This document shows, piece by piece, positions 55,138 to 64,000 of a stretch of 64,000 bases of DNA. The DNA lies in NCBI RefSeq assembly GCF_026151205.1, contig NC_087079.1, forward strand, positions 5,227,230 to 5,291,229, read 5' to 3'. Source of the stretch: Bolinopsis microptera (Eukaryota; Ctenophora; Tentaculata; Lobata; Bolinopsidae). The notes under the pieces were generated by a model. That model made no database searches, was not told the DNA's origin, and saw nothing but the letters and a program-made list of their open reading frames with translations. Each line of letters opens with the position of its first letter. Within the stretch, counting starts at the first letter, position 1. A program made the position numbers and the translations under genes.

Positions 55138-55590
55138 ATGAGTGATGATAAAGTTCCCAATTTATCATCACCATATAAGATGCAATCTCATAAGCGCACG
55201 CAGTCTTGGGGTACAATTGAAACGACGAATGGAAATTTTACTCACCCATCACCTACAGTGATATTTGCTGTTCCCTTTGTCAATCTGCAATGGGACTTCA
55301 ATAAAGTTCTTTGTGCTTTCAAAACCAACTTTCTCTCACTTCTCAATTACGAATAACAGTAAAATTATCAACAAATATTTCGAATCGTTGAAGAAGCCCG
55401 TTCACCTCGACACCTTACTCGCCTGTATGAACTGATACTAGATAAAGATCAGTTACTAGCAATTATTTGGGGGCCAGATCGTCATCTTGTTGGTCTCAGC
55501 TGTGGAAAACCTCCTCGCCGTGCGCCATCAAATCATCATAATACAATTGTTTTCTTCCCTGTTCCGATCTTTAACTTGAACACGATATAG
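55138..55590 (+). pseudogene. Possible decayed ORF, two in-frame stops
   Basis: One frame from an ATG at 55138 reads about 72 codons (...TVIFAVPFVNLQWDFNKVL), meets TAA and, two codons on, a second TAA, then stays open for 75 codons (EEARSPRHLTRLYELILDKD, QLLAIIWGPDRHLVGLSCGK and ending at 55588). The protein-like second half suggests an old gene or transposon ORF. I do not recognise it. Confidence 0.3.
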
Positions 55591-56317
55591 TACTCATATT
55601 AATAAATCACAGGGCTGCGGCACCGGTCGGGGCCATGTCAACCACTTTGTCGTTATGAAGATCATTTGTAGTTGCCGTTGGTTCTTAAGGATCGCGATTT
55701 AATCTACATATTTAACATATTTAACATGTTTAACATATTTAACATATTTAAGTATTTACGGTGGATTTACACACTCAACCCGGGTGCTGGCTGCCGCGGG
55801 GGAAACATCTTTATAGTTGTATTTAATCGGTACACTAACACGACTACCAGTAGCAGATCTGTAACATAATGACACTGAAAATACCAGGTTATCTACAGGC
55901 TGTAAGCGCACTTTTCAGGGTTACTCTCCTTTGACTTACAAAGTTTGATATGTAGAGAGCAAGACGTGTATTTGAGTAGAAAGTTTATAACTGTATAGTT
56001 CTCCAGTTCGAGCGTCAGTGTTGAATTGCTGAGATCCATGAATTGGATCTAATAACTGTACTGTAAATAAAAAGAGTAACGGATTAATAAAAAGAGTTTT
56101 AGCGGGAATGTATTATGAATTATCTAACGCAGAGGGTATAGGCTCTGTTTGTAGTGATAATAGTAATACCAACTATTTTGGTACTTAAGATTATGTTAAG
56201 CGCTACGCTCAGAACAGTACATAATTTAAACGAGAGATTGTAGTTGATGGAAGCCTAGCACTCAATTTCTACCCTTCATAGTCGAGTTCGGGAAAAGTCG
56301 AGTTCATCCACAAAATT

Positions 56318-56524
56318 GTGATCAATCAGGTTTTCTACAACGCTGACTTTTACAACTACAATTGGTGTGTGATGACCATGAGCAACTACAAGACTTGTAA
56401 AGATAATGCCAATAATGTAGATGTGTCAGTGTACCAAGGAGAAGAACACCATAAATCTTGTGGAACCCTCCAACTTTCATACGGACTAGAACGCTCAGAT
56501 CAGATCTACACCTTTTTTCTGTAA
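56318..56524 (+). CDS. Possible terminal exon, hypothetical protein
   Basis: After a possible acceptor (GATCAATCAG at 56329) the frame reads VFYNADFYNYNWCVMTMSNY, KTCKDNANNVDVSVYQGEEH and so on to a TAA at 56522. It is rich in Tyr, Asn and Cys like a small secreted domain. No family recognised; it does not fit the NBEAL sequence. Confidence 0.25.
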   Translation: MINQVFYNADFYNYNWCVMTMSNYKTCKDNANNVDVSVYQGEEHHKSCGTLQLSYGLERSDQIYTFFL

Positions 56525-57007
56525 TGTTGTAGGAGATTCTCTACGACTGTCAAAGAAAAGTTTGACCATTGTTAATGGTCTGGCCCGGCGCGCGCTTCTT
56601 CGTAACACTTGCCATCGGGCCATATAACTATATTATATTTCGAGAAGAAAGCAGCGCGCGCTACTTCGAAGAAATTTAGACGAGTAACATCCGTCAAAGA
56701 AAAGTATGCACATTTCCATCATCATATACTCGTGACCAGTTCCCAAGGTAAAATATTTATACCTCATGGCTCTTTCATATCCCTTGTTCTTCCCTATCTC
56801 AGTGCCCAGGCTCTTACTCTATCCCAGTATCTTAAACTATCTCTGGTTCTTCCAGTTCCCATCCCTAACTCTATATATATATACCCTCGATTATCAGATT
56901 GTAACCTTAACTCTGTAATATACCTTTACCTGATTCCCGGCCAAATTTTAACTTTAACTCAGATATGATAACAACAAGAACATTTCATCCTTGGTGGATC
57001 AGTTGAT

Positions 57008-57013
57008 TTTATT
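57008..57013 (-). terminator. Candidate poly(A) signal of the ENT gene
   Basis: AATAAA on the minus strand about 500 bases past the ENT stop. It is the nearest canonical signal found. Confidence 0.25.
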
Positions 57014-57511
57014 GTGTTAAGTGGTTTCCTCAACTGAAAAAAAAAATGTAAAAATTAAAATTGATTGATAGTCAAATAGAGCATAAAATTAAAGGCAGTA
57101 ATTGGGATTTTAAATTACCATAAAACCAGCTGTACATTAATTACATTACACAACAATGATTACATTTTACAACAAAAATTTGAATTTAAACCATCGAAGA
57201 AAAACCCACGCCATTTAAAAGTATGATAAAATTGGAATTTTCACTAAAATTGTAAGTTCTGGTATACGAAATTGGCGCACTACAATTACTTTCGCCTAAC
57301 AATCGCCTACGACGTGCAGCGAACTAAAAGTACGGAAATTTTCATCAAACTTCAGACAAATCCGAAATCAAAAATGTTTATGAACAATTAATAGAAACTA
57401 CTTGAGCGTTCACTGCGCGCAAAACTTATCGACATGCGCTATTTCATTTACCAGGACTTTTAAGTTGCAGAACGAAAATTCTTAAATGCTTCAAGATTTA
57501 ATAAATTACAA

Positions 57512-58863
57512 CTATTTGATGGCCAGGAACACAATATAAGTACTGAGACTGCCAAGTACTCTACCAAGTGCCCCATGGACACCCATAATAGTGCCAATAG
57601 TTGCCTTATCTGCACTACTACTCCCGATCTCGGATGCGTACCTCAAACAGAGAGTTAGGATCTGACCGCTGGTTGCTGCGAACAACAACACCAAGATGGA
57701 CGGTGTGATATCATCCAGGAACCAGACCGGAACACCTTCAGAGCGGGGTTGGAGGTTACACATTACCATCAGGAAAACAAAGAGCAGCCGCGCAGTGGTA
57801 TACCAGGGTATAACACGTCGTCCTGGAAACTCCGCGACGCGTGCAAATAGACGTCCTAGTAGATCTCCCACGTTGAACACCAGAAACAAGACCACGGGCA
57901 GGAAATACCGGACTGCCCAGGTTGAACTGGGATCTCGTCCGTAGACGTGAGGGTTGACAGGACTGCGGGAAACATGATGAAGGTGACGTAGAGGACAGAG
58001 AAGCAACAATACCCCTGGGTAAAGGTGTCCTTTATCAGCTGGTACATTGGGGTCCTTTCCGTCTTAGACTCAGTTGACTCCACGTCTGGTGACACTGGAG
58101 ACTTAGAGTCCACCTCCTTGTAACTCTCCTGGTAGTAATGGCAGTGGAACTGGGAGAATAACACCAGGGACACTAACAGAATCACAGCTGCTGCTACAAA
58201 GTACCAGAACCCTGCCTCCACGAAGTCTATCCCGGGGATAGACAAAGTGACGATATTGAGCACTGATGCGATTATCCCTGCCAAGGTCATGCCGATCAGG
58301 AACGCTTCAGTGTAGATAGTGTTCATAGAGGAGGTGACAGCCCACATGGTGCTGATAAACATAGCCCCACCACCGCACATCATACAAAAACATACTTCCG
58401 TCAGGAGGAAGAAGTCTTTAGCCCACAACGTGGAGTCCACTTTAGCCAAGACCGCTGTCAGCACGAACATGCTGAGCATGACTGAGTTTGAGAAATAAAT
58501 CAGTTTTGGGATCTTGATGTAGCGAACTAAGGGTACCGTCAGGAAACTGATACACACGTCCGTGCATATTGCTCCGGTTTGGAAATAGTTCTGGAAGTTT
58601 TCTTCGATGGCCGGAGTGGAGCCGTTGAACTTGGACTCGAAGTAGGAAGTTGCTGTGATGAACATATTCCAGGGTGTTAGAGACGCAATCCCGAACATCA
58701 CGAACATACAGAACAAATGGCCAGACCACGGCTTCGTGTCGGAGTCCGAGATCTGTGTTTTGTCGACGTCCTCGCTGATGGGCTTGTACAATAAGCCGTT
58801 AGACTCCAGAAAGATCGCCTTCCTAGTCTCTCCTAGTCGGGGGGACAGGATCTGTACTTCCAT
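57512..58863 (-). CDS. Equilibrative nucleoside transporter (ENT/SLC29 family), one frameshift
   Basis: Multi-span plasma or organelle membrane carrier for nucleosides. I take the ATG at 58863 (MEVQILSPRLG), which follows a possible acceptor (TTTCATCCAG|GAAATG), so a 5' UTR exon may precede it. The first span carries the ENT hallmark SLTPWNMFITATSYFESKF. Further spans follow up to a long loop (SPVSPDVESTESKTERTPMY) as in ENTs between TM6 and TM7. Near 57940-57960 the frame must shift by -1 to continue into STWAVRYFLPVVLFLVFNVG and DLLGRLFARV, where the TM8 Asp and Arg of ENTs are kept, and on to the C-terminal ALGRVLGSLSTYIVFLAIK. Without the shift the product stops about 40 codons later and loses about five spans. 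Total length about 450 residues is normal. No introns in the coding part. Substrate cannot be told from the sequence. Confidence 0.88.
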
Positions 58864-59160
58864 TTCCTGGATGAAATTTGGCAATTAGTGATAGAGTTTA
58901 AAATTGTAAACTATTCACCTAAAGATAATAATGATAATATATAATAATAAAATCACGATCTCAACACACCAGCATCAAATCTTCGCTAACATTTATGGAT
59001 TAGAGATATAACTAATTAACTACACTTTTGACCTATTTCTCGGCCACTCATATTTTTCAAAATAATAGAGTATTAGTATTACATCATATTGTGTAATATT
59101 ATGTTGAGTCGGTGCAGTAATTACTGATGGGAAAACAAACACAATCATATGAGTTACAAG

Positions 59161-59243
59161 TACCTCGGCATTTTACGGTGGGCCAGAGTCTGTTCTATTG
59201 TACCGAAGAGGAACACAGCAAGGCTCGGAACGTTCAGTGGTCA
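59161..59243 (+). CDS. Tentative next NBEAL-like exon
   Basis: Consensus donor TCA|GTAAGT and the right entry phase (one base carried from 54678) give VPRHFTVGQSLFYCTEEEHS then KARNVQWS. In NBEAL the next conserved stretch is a similar charged segment before 'RN.VA.F', so the fit is possible but thin. The acceptor (GAGTTACAAG) lacks a pyrimidine tract. If real, the ENT gene is nested in the intervening intron. Confidence 0.3.
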
Positions 59244-60191
59244 GTAAGTCCAGACCAACCCTATAAACTACAGACTGAGAATCCTCAAAATGTGATAGTA
59301 CTCTCGCTTATTCACTTGTAGAGTCTTTGTATGAGAAAGAATACGATTAAGTGTAATGTATTTGAAGCATAAATTCATGAATAAATCAGGGTAGGTAGTA
59401 CTGGAGTATGTGTCATTGTATTAATATTTATAGTGTACACTGCACTTATATTCCGGAGGGCTTGACAGAAGAGGGTGGGTATGGCTGCAGAGGCACCATG
59501 TAGGTGCGGTATTATATACAATTAGTGCGATACCACACTAAAACGTTTTTATGTGCGGCAAATTTTGAGACAAAAAACACCGCAATTAATTATTAAGCTG
59601 AACAAGTCGCCAAATTTGCAGCATTTAGGTTAATTTCTTCAGGTTGGATTATACATTATATAACAGCGTAGTATAAACCGTTGCATTACACAATTGTTCA
59701 GTCAACATAACTTACAAGGATATTTTCTTACTCCGAATTTCTGACAATTCGAGATGCACAATTATAGAATTGTCCTCATTGAAGTTTTTACAATTAGATG
59801 GACAGGATGACTGGGGCTAACTGAGCTGGTCATGAGCATAATCGAGGACTTAGTATTGAATATTGTAATTTTACATCATAATATTCCAACACATGGTGTG
59901 TATGATCGACTATTGTGACTAACGTGACTTAATTTAAATCTATCGCAAACTGATGATAATAGCAAAGAACTCTCAGGAAAAGATGTTACTAACAGTAACA
60001 TCATGTTAGGAAGAAAATTGTTCTATATATATATATATAATATATATACAACTGGTTTTCTTCTCTTATAGAAAAAGGGCTCTACTAGCTGTAGCTAGGA
60101 GCATGAAATATCGGTACAAAGCAAACTATGCAATTGTCAAACTATAAGTTTCATGTTTGAAAAGCAATCTTCAGTGACATAATTAACATAA

Positions 60192-61280
60192 CAAGAATTG
60201 CGCCGGTTAGCGGACGCTAGATTTCCATCAACCGTAGTGATTGCTATGCCTTTTAAAATTTAAAATTAAAATTAACGATAGTTTCATGTTGGTCAAAATA
60301 TTAAATAATGGTTCTTTATTCACCATTCTTGGGGCGCTACGGAACACAAAATGAAGGAGTTGCCATTGTCAATTAGTCAAATTTAAAAAGTTAAATGACC
60401 GGACACCTTAGCGCCTGCGCCTGTGTGGTGATATGCAGTTAAAAGTCGTGAAATCCGTAGTATGTAATGCAACTCATAATAACCGAGCGTACTAAATCAC
60501 TCTACAGTCGATCTTCGAGATTGTTCTAAAAGGGCCCCCGACAGTTGAAACCAACTTCAATAGATGTATTTTCGGACGCTGATTCCGAATCACCCCCCAT
60601 GACATAGGGTTAAAATGCTCCCCTGACGAGATATAGGTGAAAAACTGTTTCGATCACGTGATATGACCGCATAAGGAAGTTAGTCTAATTTCTTGTTAGG
60701 GTTAGGGTTTCGGCATATGCTTTTGTTAAGGATTGGGTTAGCGTTAGGGTTGGGATCAGATAAGAGGGTTAGGGTTTCGAATAGTCGTTCAGGACCAGCT
60801 AGAGAACGGGTTGAAAAGTCACGTGACAGTCGAGTGTAGAGTGATTAATTATCATCCCATAATAACATTTATGGTCCATTTCGTATAACAAATCAAGCAC
60901 TCACAACAAAACGAGAAGTTACTATGTTGTTCTGCATCATGATCAATGATCAAGTAAAGAAAAGCGTGAGCTACTTAACACATCCGGGAAATCGCTTGTT
61001 ATCTAAATCAATTGGCGCCGCGCAATCGAAAGTGTAATTCGATCAATCGTCAAATCGTACAAACGTATACGGAGGGTAACCATGGCGACTACACCATAAC
61101 TGCTCTGCGCGCAGAGAATATGCATTAAAATAACGTATGCGGAGGGTTATGCATGTTTTCCTTTGTGACACGATTCATGACTCACGTGACACGAAAAAGC
61201 TACCTACCCACTATACCCATTCTCGAATCCTTTCACTTCTATACATCTATTGCCTTTTTAAAGAAAAAGACAGTTGATGT
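60192..61280. other. Insertion inside the inverted PLE arm
   Basis: Comparing the two PLE arms, AACATAAAAATGGC is interrupted on the left by about 1.09 kb. The insert has no gene that I can see and no clear terminal inverted repeat. It includes a cluster of TTAGGG-like words (60697-60773) and two TCACGTGA sites. It may be a second transposon or a fill-in made during PLE integration. Confidence 0.6.
60697..60773 (+). repeat. Telomere-like TTAGGG cluster (degenerate)
   Basis: GTTAGGGTTAGGGTTTCGG, then GGGTTAGCGTTAGGGTTGGG and GGGTTAGGGTTTCG within 80 bases. Matches the animal telomere repeat on this strand, interspersed with diverged units. Confidence 0.6.
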
Positions 61281-61620
61281 AAAAAATGGCAAACATAATA
61301 CAACACAGTGCTCCTTTATCAAATTTTATAATTAACAATTAACAATTACTCAATACTACTAAACCTATATAAATAACTACAAATCCTAATAACTAATAAA
61401 TACTAACTAAATATGTCTAACTAAGAATTTTCTAGAGTGCCTACATTTAGAAATAATTTCTGATCTTTTATTAATAATGCCTGGGGTTTTAAGTATGTAT
61501 AGTTTCTCGTCTAAGCAGAGGCCACAATGCCCCGCTCCAGCCTTATATTTCTTCGATTTAGTAATAATCTTCCAGTCTATGCTATATTCAATCATCTTCT
61601 CCTTGAGGTCCCATTACTAA

Positions 61621-62730
61621 AAAATAAAAAAGATCATTCCGCAGCAGTACCTAGGATTATACCGGGATGACGGACTTGCAGTAATTAATAAAACCAACGG
61701 CCAGCGTCTTGATAAAATTAGGAAGCAACTACACTCACTATTCCAAAAAGAAGGCCTAAAAATAACGGTGGATCTCTGTCAGCATTCGGTTGATTTCTTA
61801 GATGTCGTGCTCGACCTAACAGACAAGTCATACAGACCTTATAGGAAACCAAATGACACACCATTGTACATTAACGCAGAATCCAATCATCCTCCCATCA
61901 TATTGAAGAACTTACCCTCAATGATAGAATCACGATTGATAAGCATATCCAGCAACAAGACATGCCTAAATGAAGCCAAAAGCGATTATGAGAAGGCAAT
62001 TAGAGATAGCGGATATAGTCACACCATCGATTATAAAACACCACCGCCTAAAAAGAGAAAGAGATCGCGGAAGAGGAACATCCTATGGTACAATCCCCCA
62101 TTCAGTGCAAACGTTTCAACCAACATCGGAAGAAAGTTCTTCGCTCTTATCGATAAGCATTTCCCGAAAAACCTACCGTTACATAAAATCATCAATAGGA
62201 ATACCGTGAAAATAAGCTATTGCTGCATGCCCAGTTTGGGAAGGATACTCAAAGGGCACAACAAATCAGTCCTAGAGAAACAATCTGAAAAGAAAAAAGC
62301 TCCAGAAAAAGAGTGTAATTGCAGAGACGCCTCGAAGTGCCCCCTCAAAGGACAATGTCTGGCCAAATGCATAGTATACCAAGCAACCGTTAAAACGGCA
62401 TCTAACAAGGAAACGGCCTATATTGGATTGACTGAAAACAGTTTTAAGACACGGTGGTACAATCATCGACAAAGTTTTAAGAATTCTAAGCACAGACTGA
62501 GTACCGAGTTATCAAAATTGATATGGGACCTCAAGGAGAAGATGATTGAATATAGCATAGACTGGAAGATTATTACTAAATCGAAGAAATATAAGGCTGG
62601 AGCGGGGCATTGTGGCCTCTGCTTAGACGAGAAACTATACATACTTAAAACCCCAGGCATTATTAATAAAAGATCAGAAATTATTTCTAAATGTAGGCAC
62701 TCTAGGAAATTCTTAGTTAGACATATTTAG
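61621..62730 (+). pseudogene. Penelope-like element ORF, 5'-truncated: end of reverse transcriptase plus GIY-YIG endonuclease
   Basis: The frame is open from 61621 to a stop at 62728-62730, so it begins upstream of the first in-frame Met. It carries the reverse-transcriptase catalytic motif LGLYRDDGLAVI (YRDD at 61660-61671), then the PLE-typical HSVDFLDVVLDL and YRPYRKPNDTPLYINAESNH, a Lys/Arg-rich KKRKRSRKR linker, a Cys cluster CNCRDASKCPLKGQC and the GIY-YIG nuclease (IVYQATV...TAYIGLTENSFKTRWYNHRQ). The finger and palm motifs of the RT are missing, so it is a dead 5'-truncated copy. PLEs are retroelements of animals and some other eukaryotes; GIY-YIG-bearing ones transpose genome-wide. 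Confidence 0.92.
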
Positions 62731-62957
62731 TTAGTATTTATTAGTTGTTAGGATTTGTAGTTATTTATATAGGTTTAGTAGTATTGAGTAATTGTTAATT
62801 GTTAATTATAAAATTTGATAAAGGAGCACTGTGTTGTATTATGTTTGCCATTTTTATGTTAATTATGTCACTGAAGATTGCTTTTCAAACATGAAACTTA
62901 TAGTTTGACAATTGCATAGTTTGCTTTGTACCGATATAATATATATATATATATATG

Positions 62958-64000
62958 TTTTTCCATATTTTTAAGAGTAATTACAATACTTTAGTATATA
63001 GGGTGGTGTCTGAGGTTAAAAACTCGTGCGCTGTGAAAGACGTTTGACCTTAACCATAATTATGGACATGTAGATTTGCGATCTTATATCATTGTACACA
63101 GCGATATAACTAAGTTGAAGTAAACAAATCGGATAGAAGAAAAACGGCCAGTAATGCAAAAAAGTGCGGTATTTATAGGTCGATTCTACATTCACCGCAC
63201 TTACATTCTGCCTCTGGCATGGCTGCAGATCTTAAGGGATGTAATCTGGCTCTCTGATGTATCATAAGCAAAGAATATTTACTAAAGATGACACCTTGGA
63301 CGCAGACTAGCCCTCTTGGATGGCAATCTCGCCATGAATGTATGTAAGAGCTAGAAAAGTGGCTGTAATTATAAAAGCGACTCTCTGTATCAGCTAAGAT
63401 TTTGGTTTATGCAAAAGCGCGGGCGCTACATTAGTGTTACTCTACACGTCCTGAAGAGCAGAATTTCCAACTCATAATTATATAGCTTATGTCTTAAGGT
63501 TGCTTTAACATAATTGACCTATAAATGCAGGAATATTGTGTTAAAGCGATCGGTTACGGAACATATTACATACTCCACTATAATCCATCTGAATCTAGAC
63601 ACGTAGACTATCACTAATAAAACCATACAAATGGTGCATCTCTTAACTTTAAAGTCTTACAAATTAAACATGTCAAGATAATCTACATTTATACACTAGT
63701 TTTGCAACTAACTGTCCTCAAATAAAATAGGACTGTAAAGTGTAAAATGAACAAATAAAAAGAAATGTAAGTGTCGCTTTATTCAAACGGAGTTCAAGTA
63801 TAAAAAGTAGAAGACGGGAATAAATCAGCAGCTGCACTACTCTAATCGCTTATATGGCATGATAGAGGTGACGACGTTATTGGTCGCTGACATTGACTGG
63901 CGTTATTACCATACATTACATATTATCTACACATATTCCTTTGTATTGGTCACATATGGATTATGTTGTAGCTCAGAATAATGCTTTTGCACAGAGAACA
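62958..64000. other. Right edge, no gene seen
   Basis: Non-coding. A GTGCGGTATT...ACCGCACTTACATTC stretch at 63163-63212 resembles, inverted, 59490-59540 on the other side of the Penelope-like element. Confidence 0.5.

Larger units (their letters stand above)
60100..62936 (+). mobile_element. Penelope-like element with inverted partial copy of its own 3' end
   Basis: The sequence from 62525 to about 62935 (last GIY-YIG codons plus 3' UTR) recurs in inverted orientation to the left as 61281-61614 and 60100-60191, split by about 1.09 kb of extra DNA (60192-61280). TA runs lie outside both ends (60027-60050 and 62938-62957). Head-to-head partial copies of this kind are common in PLEs (pseudo-LTR arrangement). 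Confidence 0.85.

Noticed and set aside
61407-61595. 62-codon minus-strand ORF identical to the end of the plus-strand GIY-YIG ORF
   Set aside because: It is the inverted partial copy of the Penelope-like element, not a separate gene.

Overview
This is a nuclear DNA window from an animal, most likely an invertebrate. The evidence is a multi-exon GT-AG gene for a neurobeachin-like protein (NBEAL type, BEACH/WD family), an RTE-type LINE, a Penelope-like element with a GIY-YIG domain, several cut-and-paste MITEs with clean target-site duplications, and AT-rich non-coding DNA full of satellites. The sequence alone does not fix the phylum; an early-branching or marine invertebrate is only an impression.

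Layout. 1-10 kb: intergenic DNA packed with transposon remains (a mariner-type deletion derivative at 890-2109, a fold-back element at 3278-3526, a hAT-type MITE at 4352-4644 with an 8-bp duplication, and an RTE-type LINE with a 1010-residue ORF at 5438-8470 on the minus strand). 10.3-54.7 kb, possibly to 59.2 kb: plus-strand exons of an NBEAL1/NBEAL2-like gene. I could trace about 26 exons whose reading phases join. They cover almost the whole N-terminal armadillo-like region, the concanavalin A-like domain and the start of the DUF4704-like region. The PH, BEACH and WD40 parts would lie beyond the right edge.

Two other genes lie on the minus strand. At 28964-30947 a TauE/SafE-type permease appears to carry a sulfotransferase-like domain between its two membrane halves. 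It sits inside the ~21.8-kb NBEAL intron. At 57512-58863 is an equilibrative nucleoside transporter (ENT/SLC29); it is also intronic if the tentative exon at 59161-59243 is real. Both read without introns and both have one frameshift, which could be assembly indels or real lesions.

The NBEAL introns hold most of the unusual DNA: 32 copies of a ~100-bp unit with long C tracts (13990-17196), a 238-bp pure TTCG microsatellite 12 bp past a splice donor, a CATGTGTAACAGCA minisatellite, a 131-bp near-perfect inverted repeat, a ~550-bp inverted repeat built from CCGGCTAGTAG words, and several MITEs. The long intron also holds a bacterial/organellar-type tRNA-Leu(UAA) gene (44408-44489) with pol III A- and B-box matches and a T4 stop, and a duplicon at 36.5-43 kb. 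The right end (60.1-62.9 kb) is a 5'-truncated Penelope-like element with an inverted partial copy of its own 3' end.

Best candidates for something undescribed: the permease-sulfotransferase-permease arrangement, the bacterial-type tRNA-Leu in an animal intron, and the pair of NBEAL exon starts that encode the same eight residues with almost every codon synonymously changed.
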